This document shows, one piece after another, positions 43,932-52,728 of a stretch of 64,000 bases of DNA. The position numbers and the translations under genes were made by a program. This DNA comes from Myxococcus guangdongensis (GTDB taxonomy: Bacteria; Myxococcota; Myxococcia; Myxococcales; Myxococcaceae). The stretch spans positions 1-64,000 of the forward strand of contig NZ_JAJVKW010000024.1 in NCBI RefSeq assembly GCF_024198255.1. The letters run 5' to 3'. The notes below the pieces were generated by a model. It searched no databases, was not told where the DNA came from, and saw only the letters and a list, made by a program, of their open reading frames with translations. Position 1 is the stretch's first letter; the number at the start of each line of letters is the position of its first letter.

Positions 43932-45356
43932 TCAGGCCTCGCCCGTCTCGTGCCCGAAGACCTCGCCGGGGTTCGGCGCGGCGGGGCCTTCCGGCGCCTT
44001 CTTGACCAGCGGCGTGCGCCACCGGCCGGAGAAGTAGTAGGCCATGCTCACGGCCAGCGACACCGCGAAGCTCAGCGCCATCGCCAGCCACACACCCGTC
44101 ACGCTGTTCATCCGGTGCGACAGCCAGTACGCCACCGGCACCCGCACCACCCAGAGGCTCACCAGCGAGAACACCGTCGTCACGAACGTGCGCCCCGCGC
44201 CGTTGATGATGCCGTTGCTCACGAAGATGAGCGCGAACAGCACGTACGTCGTCCCGACGATGTGCAGGTACGAGACGCCCGGCGCGATGACCGCCGGGTC
44301 CGAGATGAAGATGCGCAGCAGCGCCTCCGGGAACGACACCGCCACCAGCGAGATGAGCAGGGTGATGCCGCCGCTGAACAGGCAGCCCCACTTGAATATC
44401 TCTTGAACGCGGTCATACCGGCCCGCGCCCAGGTTCTGCCCCGCCAGCGTGGACACGGCCATGCCGAACGTCATCGCCGGCATGAACGCAATCTGGTCGA
44501 TGCGCGACGCCGCGCCGAAGGCCGCCGTGGCCACCTCGCCGAAGCTGTTGACGATGCCCGTCACGAACACCATGCCGATGGACACCAGCGACTGCTGCAC
44601 CGCCGCCGGCACGCCGATGCGCAGCGTCTTCAACGTCGTGGGCCCCAGGTGGCCCAGCCGGGGCATGCGCGGCGCGACGGGCACGTCCTTCTTGCGCAGG
44701 TAGAGGATGAGCGCGGTGAGCGCGAGCAGCTGCGAGACGACCGTGGCCCACGCCGTGCCGTTCAGTCCCAGCTTGGGCAATCCCAACCATCCGAAGATGA
44801 GAATCGGGTCCAGCACCGTCGTCAGCAGCAGCGACGCCGCCTGGAAGTACAGCGGCGTCTTCGAGTCCCCCACGCCCTGCAGCAGGCTGCGCGTCAGGAA
44901 CAGGCCGAAGCCCAGCGGCATCGAGAGCAGGAAGATGCGCAGGTAGCTGACCGACTCCGCGTGAATCTCCGGCGGCGTGGCCATCAACGTCAGGATGGTC
45001 GGCGCCAGCCACTCGCCCAACAGCGTGAGCACCACGCCCAGCGCGTAGATGAGCAGCGTGGAGCTGTCCACCACGCGGCGCAGCTCGTCCATCCGCTTGG
45101 CGCCGTAGCTCTGCGACACCAGGATGCTCGTCGCCATGGTGAGGCCCATGCCGATGGAGAACAGGACGAAGACGACGGGGAAGCTCACCGTCACCGCCGC
45201 CAGCGCCTCGGTGCCCAGGAAGCGGCCCACCCAGATGGCGTTGACGAAGCTGTACGCCGTCTGCAGGAAGCTCCCCACCAGCATGGGGATGGAGAAGGCG
45301 ACGATGTGACGGGGGATGCTGCCGGTGGTCAGGTCGCGACCGAATGAAGGTTTCAT
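43932..45356 (-). CDS. MATE-family efflux transporter
   Basis: 474 residues, twelve predicted membrane helices in two similar halves. Opening FSIPMLVGSFLQTAYSFVNAIWVGRFLG and the mid-protein IGVPAAVQQSLVSIGM / AAFGAASRIDQIAFMPA segments are typical of multidrug and toxic compound extrusion proteins of the NorM/DinF type. Exports cationic drugs or metabolites using a sodium or proton gradient. ATG 45356; no regulator gene adjacent. Confidence 0.92.
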   Translation of the reverse strand: MKPSFGRDLTTGSIPRHIVAFSIPMLVGSFLQTAYSFVNAIWVGRFLGTEALAAVTVSFPVVFVLFSIGMGLTMATSILVSQSYGAKRMDELRRVVDSSTLLIYALGVVLTLLGEWLAPTILTLMATPPEIHAESVSYLRIFLLSMPLGFGLFLTRSLLQGVGDSKTPLYFQAASLLLTTVLDPILIFGWLGLPKLGLNGTAWATVVSQLLALTALILYLRKKDVPVAPRMPRLGHLGPTTLKTLRIGVPAAVQQSLVSIGMVFVTGIVNSFGEVATAAFGAASRIDQIAFMPAMTFGMAVSTLAGQNLGAGRYDRVQEIFKWGCLFSGGITLLISLVAVSFPEALLRIFISDPAVIAPGVSYLHIVGTTYVLFALIFVSNGIINGAGRTFVTTVFSLVSLWVVRVPVAYWLSHRMNSVTGVWLAMALSFAVSLAVSMAYYFSGRWRTPLVKKAPEGPAAPNPGEVFGHETGEA

Positions 45357-45632
45357 GAGCCGAAGCTCTCGTTCAGGGGGTCCATCGAAAGTCCCTCAGG
45401 AGCGGCCCTCACCCGAGCATGGGCCATGAAAGGAACTCGCCAGGAGCCTGAGCGGGCCACGCGATTCCAGCGGAGGGTGACGTCGTCTTTCCGGGTCCGG
45501 GCGTCCCTCGACACCCATGAAGCAGCTTACGGAGCCCCCCTGGCCTCGCAAGGTCTTTCGTGGGCGCGCCAGGGAGCCTGTCAGGCGAGCATGTGTGCGG
45601 CGCTCGGCGCGCGTTGGCCTTAATGTTTCGAA

Positions 45633-45968
45633 ATGTCGCGCAAGCCACCCCCACCCGAGGCACCGCCTGGCGCTCCCGCGACCGAGCTGCACGTCTGTCA
45701 CAACTGCATGGTGCGCCTGGACTCGAGCCTGGGCGGCGTGGACCTGCCGCGCCGCATCCGCGAGGCCGTGGCCGCGCGAGGCCTGGGGCCGACGACGCGC
45801 GTGTTCTCCTCGGGGTGTCTGGGCGAGTGTCCGCGCGGCCTCGTCACCGTGCTGGTGCTGCCTCCCAGCGGCACGGGCTCGCGCGTGGAGCTCATCGACG
45901 CGGAGAAGGACGGCGAGGACCTGGCCGAGCGCCTCGCGAACCCACCGCCGCCAGCTGGGCGGCCTTGA
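45633..45968 (+). CDS. Thioredoxin-fold [2Fe-2S] ferredoxin-like protein
   Basis: 111 residues. Cys22 and Cys25 (HVCHNCMVRL), Cys62 and Cys66 (SSGCLGECPRG) follow the pattern of thioredoxin-like ferredoxins, although these usually have eight to twelve residues between the first two Cys. Pro-rich N-terminus. No ribosome binding site is visible at ATG 45633. The last 77 bases overlap the convergent pdxA gene. Electron carrier role likely, partner unknown. Confidence 0.7.
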   Translation: MSRKPPPPEAPPGAPATELHVCHNCMVRLDSSLGGVDLPRRIREAVAARGLGPTTRVFSSGCLGECPRGLVTVLVLPPSGTGSRVELIDAEKDGEDLAERLANPPPPAGRP

Positions 45969-46926
45969 GCAGCGCCTCCACCATGGGCACGCAGCTCGCC
46001 TCGCCCTTCCCCGCAATCGCGTAGGCCGTGCCGTGGTCCGGCGACGTGCGCGGCACCGGCAGCCCCAGCGTCACGTTGACGGTGCGCTCGAAGTCCAGCG
46101 CCTTGGCCGGGATGAGCCCCTGGTCGTGGTACATGGCCAGCACCGCGTCGTACCTGCCGGCGATGTCATCCGGCCTCGCGAACAAACCATCCGAGGGGAT
46201 GGGCCCGTGCGCGTCCACCTTCGCCGCGCGCGCCCTGCGGATGGCGGGGCCGATGACCTCCACCTCCTCGCGTCCCAGCAGGCCGCCCTCGCCCGCGTGG
46301 GGATTGAGCCCGAGCACGGCGATGCGCGGCTTGTGGCCCACCACCGGCTCCAGGCTGCGTGACAGGAGCTTGAGCTGCGCGACCAGCTTCTCCACCGTGA
46401 GGAGCGAGGACAGCGCGGAGAGCGGCACGTGGTTGGTGGCCAGCGCGATGCGCACGCGCGGCCCGTCCATCATCATGAGCACGTCCGCGCCGAAGGCCTC
46501 CGCGAGCACCTCCGTGTGGCCCATGAACGGGATGCCCGCGCGCGAAATCTGCTCCTTGGACACCGGCGCGGTGCACAGCGCGTCCATGTGTCCGTCGCGC
46601 ATCGCCTCGATGGCGCGGGTGATGAACGCGAACTGCGCGCGGCCCCCGACGCGCGAGGGCTTGCCCGGCACGCGCTCCGCCTCGTTCAGCCGCGTCACCT
46701 CCACCACGGTGGGGGACTCGACGCGGCCCAGCGCGGCCAGCTCCACGCGGGCATAGCGACGGAAGAGGGGGAAGCGCTCCAGCGTGGGCCCATCCCCGAA
46801 GATGACGGGGATGAGCGCGCGACGCACTGCGGGGCGGGCCAGGGCGCCGGCCGTCACCTCCGGCCCGATGCCCGACACATCACCCAGGGAGATTCCGACG
46901 AGGGGGAGGCTCACGCACGCGAGCAT
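45892..46926 (-). CDS. pdxA: 4-Hydroxythreonine-4-phosphate dehydrogenase PdxA
   Basis: 344 residues; ATG 46926 has GGAGG upstream. Opening LVGISLGDVSGIGPEV, metal/substrate motifs MGHTEVLAEAFG, LNPHAGEGGLLGREE, AMYHDQGLIPAKAL and PRTSPDHGTAYAIAGKG are diagnostic. NAD-dependent oxidation and decarboxylation in the DXP-dependent route to pyridoxal phosphate. Directly downstream of two parvulin chaperone genes, matching the surA-pdxA order of many Proteobacteria. The Arg/Pro-rich C-terminal extension overlaps the convergent ferredoxin-like gene. Confidence 0.95.
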   Translation of the reverse strand: MLACVSLPLVGISLGDVSGIGPEVTAGALARPAVRRALIPVIFGDGPTLERFPLFRRYARVELAALGRVESPTVVEVTRLNEAERVPGKPSRVGGRAQFAFITRAIEAMRDGHMDALCTAPVSKEQISRAGIPFMGHTEVLAEAFGADVLMMMDGPRVRIALATNHVPLSALSSLLTVEKLVAQLKLLSRSLEPVVGHKPRIAVLGLNPHAGEGGLLGREEVEVIGPAIRRARAAKVDAHGPIPSDGLFARPDDIAGRYDAVLAMYHDQGLIPAKALDFERTVNVTLGLPVPRTSPDHGTAYAIAGKGEASCVPMVEALLKAAQLAAVGSRGARPGPRRPSPRR

Positions 46927-46948
46927 CCCCCGCCGAACCTCCGTCCGG

Positions 46949-47917
46949 CTACATCTTCACTTCGACGTTCGCCTTCTGCCGCAGCTCCTGCACGTACTGG
47001 TCGAGGAACTTGTCCGTCTTCTCCTGGAGCAGCTTGTTCTCCAGCTTCGGACGCATCTCGTCATACGACGTGGCGGACACCGAGCGGCGCTCCTCCACCT
47101 TCAGGATGTGCCAGCCGAAGTTGGTGCGGACCGGCTCGCTGACCTCGCCCTCCTTCAGGTTGAAGGCGGCCTTCTCGAACGCGGCCACCATGACGCCGCG
47201 CTTGAACCAGCCCAAATCGCCGCCGTCCTGCGCGCTGGGGCCCTCGCTGCGCGCGCGCGCCAGGGAGGCGAAGTCCATGCCCTCGCGGCGGGCCTCCTGG
47301 GCGATGCCCTCGGCCTTCTTGCGCGCGGCGGCCACCTGCTCCTCGGTGGCCTTCGGGTCCACCTGCACCAGGATGTGGCGCGCGTGGACCTCCGAGTCCT
47401 CGCCCTCCACGCGGGCGTACTGGTTGTAGGCGGCCTTCAGGTCCTCCTCGGTGACCTTCACCTTGGGGCCCACCTTCATGCGCAGCAGGCGGTCTCTCAG
47501 GATGCGCTTGCGCAGCATGTCCCGGTAGGCCTTCATCGTCAGGCCCTCGGCGGCGAGCACCTGCTCGAACTGCGACGGGTCCGTGATGTTGTTCTGGCGG
47601 CGCACGTCGTTGACCAGCTCGTCCACCTCGCCCTCGGTCGCGGAGATGCCCATCTCCGTGATTTCGGACTCCATCAGCTTCTCGCCGATGAGCGTGTCGA
47701 GCGCCGTCTTCATCAACTGCGCGCGCATCTCCGCGCGCTTGCGCGGATCAGGGTCGTTCAGGCGCGACACCTCCGGCGCCGCGCGCTGCTGCACTTCCGA
47801 CAGCGCGATGACGTCGCGGTTCACCACCGCGGCCACCTTGTCCACCAGCTCCGCGCGCGCCGACGTGGCGCCCCCCAGGAGCGCCGCCGCAGCGACGAAT
47901 GCCACCAGCTTCTTCAT
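46949..47917 (-). CDS. Periplasmic parvulin peptidyl-prolyl isomerase (SurA/PpiC-like)
   Basis: 322 residues from ATG 47917 (AAGG upstream). Signal peptide 1-24 (ALLGGATSARA). SurA-type N-terminal chaperone domain (about 28-160: VAAVVNRDVIALSEVQQRA) and one parvulin domain (HARHILVQVD to FGWHILKVEERR, about 180-285) containing the QDGGDLGWF loop. Helps outer-membrane proteins fold. 22 bases from pdxA and 64 bases from a second parvulin gene, all one operon. Confidence 0.9.
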   Translation of the reverse strand: MKKLVAFVAAAALLGGATSARAELVDKVAAVVNRDVIALSEVQQRAAPEVSRLNDPDPRKRAEMRAQLMKTALDTLIGEKLMESEITEMGISATEGEVDELVNDVRRQNNITDPSQFEQVLAAEGLTMKAYRDMLRKRILRDRLLRMKVGPKVKVTEEDLKAAYNQYARVEGEDSEVHARHILVQVDPKATEEQVAAARKKAEGIAQEARREGMDFASLARARSEGPSAQDGGDLGWFKRGVMVAAFEKAAFNLKEGEVSEPVRTNFGWHILKVEERRSVSATSYDEMRPKLENKLLQEKTDKFLDQYVQELRQKANVEVKM

Positions 47918-47981
47918 TCCGTGCATCCTTCCGCACCACCCAGGCGCCGTCCAACCTTCCGACGACCCCCTGCATTTCCCG

Positions 47982-48971
47982 TCACTTCGCCGCCTGCGGC
48001 ACCACCGCGGGCACTCCGCGGATGGCCTGCAGCGTGGCCTCGTTCACCTGGACCTGCGCCTTGTCCCGCAAATCCTTCTCGAAGGCTTCCTGGGCCTCGG
48101 TGCGCTTGTGCTCCAGGAGCTTGGACTCCATCCACTGCCTGGCCTCGGCGAAGTCCCGCTTGCGGGCGGGCTTGCGCTCCAGCACCTTGAACAGGTGGTA
48201 GCCGTACTCGGTGGACACCACGTCCGAAACCTGCCCGACACCCAGCTTGAATACCACCTCGTCGAAGGCCGGCGGCATCTGTCCTCGGGGGAAGAAGCCC
48301 AGGTCGCCTCCCACCTTGGCGTCCGCGCTCAGCGAGTACCTGCGCGCCAGGTCCGCGAACTTCTTGCCCGACTTGAGCTGCGCCTGCACCCGGCGGGCCT
48401 CGTCCAGGCCCTTCACCACGATTTGCGCCGCGTGCACCTGCTCGCTCTCGTTCAGCTCCGCCTCGTGCTCGGCGTAGTACGCGCGCAGCTCCTCCTCCGT
48501 CACCGCCACGCGGGAGTACACGTGGCTGGCGAAGAGCTTCTCGATGGTGAGCCGGCTCGCCTCGCGGGAGCGCAGCTCCGCCATGGACAGCTGGCCCTGG
48601 GCGAGCACCTCGTTGAAGTTGCCCGCCGGGTAGTCGCCCGACAGCCGCAGCACGCCCCGGTCCACCTCTTCAGGCGTGACGGTGAGGTTGTTCTTCCGGG
48701 CCGCCTGCAAGAGCAGCATCCGGTGGATGTACGTGTCCAGCAGCGTGCGCTTGAAGGGCTCGATCTCCTCCGGCGTGCGCTGGGACACGTCCGTGGACGC
48801 CAGCTCCCGGGCCAGCTCCTGCTCGAAGTCCGTGCGCGAGAGCACCTCGCCGTTCACGGTGGCCACCACCGTGTCGTCCGGCGCGGACTTGGGCGGGGTG
48901 TTGCAGGCCGGGCCCAGCGCCAGGGCGAGCACCAGGGACAAGAGGGGGGCGCGGGTGGGAGAAAGGCGCAT
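47982..48971 (-). CDS. Parvulin-type peptidyl-prolyl isomerase lipoprotein
   Basis: 329 residues from ATG 48971. Signal MRLSPTRAPLLSLVLALALGPAC with lipobox, so it is tethered to the membrane rather than free like its neighbour. SurA-like N-domain (DDTVVATVNGEVLSRTDFEQELA) and one parvulin domain (VHAAQIVVKG to YGYHLFKVLERK) with VGGDLGFFPRGQM. The two tandem isomerases probably share outer-membrane protein clients. Confidence 0.88.
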   Translation of the reverse strand: MRLSPTRAPLLSLVLALALGPACNTPPKSAPDDTVVATVNGEVLSRTDFEQELARELASTDVSQRTPEEIEPFKRTLLDTYIHRMLLLQAARKNNLTVTPEEVDRGVLRLSGDYPAGNFNEVLAQGQLSMAELRSREASRLTIEKLFASHVYSRVAVTEEELRAYYAEHEAELNESEQVHAAQIVVKGLDEARRVQAQLKSGKKFADLARRYSLSADAKVGGDLGFFPRGQMPPAFDEVVFKLGVGQVSDVVSTEYGYHLFKVLERKPARKRDFAEARQWMESKLLEHKRTEAQEAFEKDLRDKAQVQVNEATLQAIRGVPAVVPQAAK

Positions 48972-49250
48972 GCGCGACGTCCTGGGGGAAGGGTGGGGGC
49001 GACTCCCAAAGGTGGGGATGGCCCCCCGAGCTGGCAAGCGAGCCCTCATCGGCTCCGCGCCCTTTCGGACGCCCCGCGGTTGCGCCGCCCGCCGGTCCAC
49101 CCCCGTCCATCCGGCAGGCCTCCGCCAGGGGCGGCGGCCAGCGGGGCGAGGCATGGGAGGCGGGGGGACAGACTCATGGGGGAGAAGACTGGCGGGGTAG
49201 CACGCGGCCGAGGAGGGGACAACCCGGGCCCGTGGCCCCCGTCGACCGGC

Positions 49251-50303
49251 TCACGGCCGGGTGGCATGCGCGGAGAGGAACGCCTCCACCAGGGGGAAGA
49301 TTTCATCCGGGGCGCGCCGGCCCAGCACCAGGTCCGCATGCCCGTAGTCCGCGCCGAAGCCGTGCCCTCGCCCGGCCACGAGGAACTTCACCGGGCCTCC
49401 CAGGGCCTCCTTCGCCCGCGCCACCGACATGGGCGGGGCGAGCAGGTCCTTGCTGCCCGCGAGCAGCAGGAACGGGATGCGCACGCTCGAGAGCGCCTCG
49501 CGGTAGTCGAAGCCGCCGTCGTAGGTGGTGAAGCGGTTGGTCGAAATCCAGCGGGCGAACTGGCGCCCCACGCCGCCGGCGATGTTGGCGGGCACGTTGG
49601 CCAGCGCGCGCCGCACCACGTCCGGCTCCATGTTCTCCGCCAGCATCATGTACCGGCTCAACGGCCCGGGCGGCGCGCCGAGCAGCGCGATGCTGGTGAC
49701 GCGTCCGGTGGGGATGACCTTCAGCCGGAGCAGCGGCTCCACCTTCTGGATGAAGGTGCGCAGCCCGGGCTGCACCGCGAAGGTGAAGGGGCTGCCGAGG
49801 ATGGCCGCCGCCCGCACCGGCGCTTGCGGATTTCGCGCCAGGTGGGCGTAGAGCATCAACCCACCCTTGGAATGCCCCACCCAGAGCACTTCCTTGGAAC
49901 CGGTGGAGACCACGGTGCGCAGCGCGGTGCGCACGTCGTGCTCGGCCTGATCATCGAACGTGAAGTCCGAACAGTCGCCCGCGAGCCCCCGGCCGCGCAG
50001 CTCCATCACCCAGGTCTCGAAGCCCGAGCGGGCCAGGTAGCGCGCCAGGCTGTACTGCTCGTCGAAGTCCAGGTGGAAGCGGTTGGCGCCCAGCCCATGG
50101 CAGAGGATGACGGGCTCGGCGTGACGTCGCTCGCCTCGGGCGTGGTAGCGCCCCAAGGAGATGGCCGCGCCGTCGTCCGTGGGCACCCGATAAAGCTCGT
50201 CCGGGCGGAACGTCAGCGTCAGCAGCCCCTCTTTTCCGCGCGTCATCGTCCGCGAGAAGAGGTCCGCCATCCGCCCCAGCCGCGCCGCCTGTCTACGTGT
50301 CAC
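49251..50303 (-). CDS. Alpha/beta hydrolase (esterase/lipase-like)
   Basis: 350 residues from GTG 50303; ATG 50270 is an alternative start. Oxyanion region VILCHGLGANRFHLDFDE, nucleophile elbow VGHSKGGLM, acid LLAGSKDLLAPP and His in DYGHADLVLG give a full catalytic triad. WVMELRGRGLAG is typical of lysosomal-lipase-like bacterial hydrolases. No signal peptide. Substrate probably an acyl ester; unassigned. Confidence 0.88.
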   Translation of the reverse strand: MTRRQAARLGRMADLFSRTMTRGKEGLLTLTFRPDELYRVPTDDGAAISLGRYHARGERRHAEPVILCHGLGANRFHLDFDEQYSLARYLARSGFETWVMELRGRGLAGDCSDFTFDDQAEHDVRTALRTVVSTGSKEVLWVGHSKGGLMLYAHLARNPQAPVRAAAILGSPFTFAVQPGLRTFIQKVEPLLRLKVIPTGRVTSIALLGAPPGPLSRYMMLAENMEPDVVRRALANVPANIAGGVGRQFARWISTNRFTTYDGGFDYREALSSVRIPFLLLAGSKDLLAPPMSVARAKEALGGPVKFLVAGRGHGFGADYGHADLVLGRRAPDEIFPLVEAFLSAHATRP

Positions 50304-50416
50304 ACCCCCACTCTACGCCGGTCCAGCGCGTGTTGCCGTGTTCAATCCCGGGCAGTCACCCCTGCCGGCAGGGTGGTTGCAAGGAGATGTAGGCATATTC
50401 GTCCGGAGGAAACTGG

Positions 50417-50734
50417 ATGCGGCAAAACAGGGCAATCAAGGAAACGTTGTCATCCTTCATCGCCACCGTTTTTCCCACAGACACCCTCCTGCGTGCCCTG
50501 AGGGTGATGGAGCGGCACCAGGTGCAGCTGGTGGGCGTGGTGGGGGAGGGCGGCGGTTTGATGGGGTTGGTGAGCGAGCAGCACATCCTGGCGGCGTGGC
50601 GGGGAGATCCGCTGGCCCCGGTGTCGGCGGTCATGGCGAGGGTGGAGACGCCTGCCTCGGAGCGGCGGCGCTTCCGGCTGAGCTTGCCGAAGCTGACCCT
50701 GCGGCGTGGGGGCAAGGGGCGCTCGCCCTCCTGA
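50417..50734 (+). CDS. Single CBS-domain protein
   Basis: 105 residues from ATG 50417 with GGAGGAAACTGG upstream. TDTLLRALRVMERHQVQLVGVV...LMGLVSEQHILAA at about 22-62 is one CBS motif. Real CBS proteins use two motifs per nucleotide site, so this would need to dimerise. The tail is basic (RRFRLSLPKLTLRRGGKGR). Divergent from the hydrolase. Adenine-nucleotide sensing is the family role; partner unknown. Confidence 0.65.
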   Translation: MRQNRAIKETLSSFIATVFPTDTLLRALRVMERHQVQLVGVVGEGGGLMGLVSEQHILAAWRGDPLAPVSAVMARVETPASERRRFRLSLPKLTLRRGGKGRSPS

Positions 50735-50769
50735 CGTGAGGGGCGCGGCGGGCACGGCGTGGCGCTACA

Positions 50770-51069
50770 GTGGCGCCCCCCGTGCCGGACGACGCCCCCC
50801 GCTGGACTGTCTACATGCTGCGCTGCCGTGATGGCTCGCTCTACACCGGCGCCACCAACAACCTGGAGCGCCGGGTGGCCACCCATGGTCGGGGGCGGGG
50901 CGCGGCCTACACGCGGGCGCGGCTGCCGGTGACGCTCGTCTGGAGCGAGGCGGCCGAGGACCGGAGCGCGGCCCTGCGGCGGGAGGCCGCCATCAAGCGC
51001 CTGTCCCGAGGCGACAAGCTGCTCATGGTGGAGGCGGTCCGTCCGCCCTCCCGGCGCCGCAAGCGCTGA
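50770..51069 (+). CDS. GIY-YIG nuclease-like protein (YhbQ type)
   Basis: 99 residues from GTG 50770 (a GTG at 50782 is also possible). WTVYMLRCRDGSLYTGATNNLERRVATH contains, in pieces, the Y-x-L...Y-x-G core, the conserved Arg and the His; Glu in ALRREAAIKRLSRGDK completes the site. Single-domain GIY-YIG proteins of this type cleave or repair nucleic acids; the cellular role is poorly known. Confidence 0.85.
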   Translation: MAPPVPDDAPRWTVYMLRCRDGSLYTGATNNLERRVATHGRGRGAAYTRARLPVTLVWSEAAEDRSAALRREAAIKRLSRGDKLLMVEAVRPPSRRRKR

Positions 51070-51240
51070 AGCCGGTCCGGCGCCCTCATACCGGAGAGCG
51101 GGGATGTCTGTTGCTGGGTGAGCCTTTGCTCACGCATGTGTTTTCATCCCGGAATCCGGGTCTTTTCCGTTCCGGGTGCCGATACACGAAACCCGTCCCA
51201 CGCGTTACCGTGCAGGCATTCCACACAGCAGGGGGCGGTC

Positions 51241-51615
51241 ATGCTTCGGTCTCGTTCGGGAGTCTTCCTCGCGTTGGTCATCTCCGCCCTGGGCACTGGC
51301 TGCGGGATGGTGGTGAACCACTCTCCCGAGGTGCGCGCCGGGCCCATCCCCAGCCCGAAGACGGTGGCGCCGGGCGAGGTGGTGCAGATGCTGTTCGAGG
51401 TGCAGGACCCGGACGGGGACGGCATGGAGTACCACTGGACGCAGTCGCCTGCGGAGCCCGCGGGCCGGTTCAGCGACCCGCGCTCGCGCGCGCCCACGTG
51501 GACGGCGCCGGAGGTGGATGGGCCCAAGCACTTCCTGCTGCAGGTCAACGTGGTGGACAACGAGGGAGGCGGCGTGCTCGGCACGGCGCCGTCGGTGCTG
51601 GTGCGGGTGCCGTAG
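51241..51615 (+). CDS. PKD/Ig-like lipoprotein
   Basis: 124 residues from ATG 51241 with AGGGGGCGG upstream. Signal ends ISALGTGCGM (lipobox). The mature part is one Ig/PKD-like beta sandwich: VAPGEVVQMLFEVQDPDGDGMEYHW, then APTWTAPEVDG and FLLQVNVVDNEGG. Such domains mediate contacts at the surface. Convergent with the next gene, gap three bases. Confidence 0.8.
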   Translation: MLRSRSGVFLALVISALGTGCGMVVNHSPEVRAGPIPSPKTVAPGEVVQMLFEVQDPDGDGMEYHWTQSPAEPAGRFSDPRSRAPTWTAPEVDGPKHFLLQVNVVDNEGGGVLGTAPSVLVRVP

Positions 51616-51618
51616 TCC

Positions 51619-51927
51619 TCAGGGCGCCGTCTGGGGCGCGGCCGGGGGCGGCGCGCCCAGGTCCTTGGCCTTGCGGTTGGCGCGCAGGACGAAGAGCACG
51701 CCCAGCACCAGGAAGACGAGGGCGCCCACGCCGGCGCCGATGGTCTGGTAGTGGATGAGGTCCGTGGTGACGTTGCGAATCACCTCGGGCAGGTTGCACA
51801 TCGTCTGGGTGGCCAGCGGCGTCTCGTTGTACCAGCCCAGGTAGTTGGGCCCCACCCAGGACGCCACCAGCACGCCCAGCAGCGTTCCCAGCAGGACGAA
51901 GTTGAGCAGCGTCTTGGCGGCGTTCAT
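51619..51927 (-). CDS. Small two-helix membrane protein
   Basis: 102 residues from ATG 51927 with GAGGTG upstream. Helices at about 7-28 (LLNFVLLGTLLGVLVASWV) and 62-84 (TIGAGVGALVFLVLGVLFVL) enclose a polar loop with one Cys and YNETPLATQTM. Basic then Pro/Ala-rich cytoplasmic tail. Not recognised. Confidence 0.7.
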   Translation of the reverse strand: MNAAKTLLNFVLLGTLLGVLVASWVGPNYLGWYNETPLATQTMCNLPEVIRNVTTDLIHYQTIGAGVGALVFLVLGVLFVLRANRKAKDLGAPPPAAPQTAP

Positions 51928-52014
51928 GGGCAAGCACCTCGGCAGGAGGACGGCGGGCCGTGCTTAGTATGTGCACGACGCGCGGGCCAGGGGGGAACGT
52001 GTTAAGGGAGGGGC

Positions 52015-52296
52015 GTGCCGCTGCTCCCGCTCGCCCTCCTGTTCAGTCTCATCGCGGTGGTGTGCGCCGCCTTCCTCCTGGTCCACGCCTTCCGTCGCAG
52101 CGTGGGCACGGGGGTGATGGTGCTGCTCATCCCCTGCTACGTGTTCTTCTACGCGTTCAGCCAGTTCGAGCACCGCCACAAGGGCTTCATCGTCGCGGGG
52201 TTCGTGTCGTGCGCGGCGCTGGCGGCGGTGTTCCTGGGGCTGGGGGCGCACGCGCTCGCGCCGCCGCCCATGCGCTTTCCGCCGCCGGGCTTCTGA
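52015..52296 (+). CDS. Small membrane protein
   Basis: 93 residues from GTG 52015, with AGGGAGGGGC upstream. Three hydrophobic segments (LLPLALLFSLIAVVCAAFLLV, VGTGVMVLLIPCYVFFYAF, GFIVAGFVSCAALAAVFLGL) separated by basic turns, Pro-rich tail. Probably an operon with the zinc-finger membrane protein nine bases downstream. No function evident. Confidence 0.7.
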   Translation: MPLLPLALLFSLIAVVCAAFLLVHAFRRSVGTGVMVLLIPCYVFFYAFSQFEHRHKGFIVAGFVSCAALAAVFLGLGAHALAPPPMRFPPPGF

Positions 52297-52305
52297 CGCT
52301 CCGTC

Positions 52306-52719
52306 GTGGCGCTCTGCGGCCTTCATCCGGAAGCGCCCGCGGTGGCCACCTGCGCGCGCTGCGGCACCTTCCTGTGCGCCGAGTGCGTGGAGCTGGTGCC
52401 GGAGGGCTCGGTGTGCGAGCCGTGCCGGGCGCGGCTGCGCATGGAGGGGCCCGCGTCGCGCGTCGCCTGGGGCGCGCTGGCGTTGGGCGTGGCGGGGCTG
52501 GTGTTCCTGCCGTGCTCGCTGGGGATTCCGCTGCCGACGCTGGTGGCGGGCTCGGGCGCCCTGGTGCTGGGCCTGCGTGAGACCGCGCGCATCCGTCGGG
52601 CCCAGAGCCCCGTCCGCGGGAAGTGGCCCGCGCGGCTCGGGTGGGTGCTGGGAGGGCTGACGCTCCTGCTGGTGCTCGTCTGGGTGGCGATGTTCCTGTT
52701 CCTCACCATCAACAGGTGA
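52306..52719 (+). CDS. Membrane protein with N-terminal B-box-like zinc finger
   Basis: 137 residues from GTG 52306. Cys4, His7, Cys16, Cys19, Cys24, Cys27, Cys37 and Cys40 (CGLHPEAPAVATCARCGTF...) form a B-box/LIM-like double zinc knuckle in the cytoplasm. Two membrane regions follow (about 53-88 and 110-134). This architecture is common in myxobacteria. Role probably protein-protein contact at the membrane; partner unknown. Confidence 0.75.
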   Translation: MALCGLHPEAPAVATCARCGTFLCAECVELVPEGSVCEPCRARLRMEGPASRVAWGALALGVAGLVFLPCSLGIPLPTLVAGSGALVLGLRETARIRRAQSPVRGKWPARLGWVLGGLTLLLVLVWVAMFLFLTINR

Positions 52720-52728
52720 GGCCGGACG

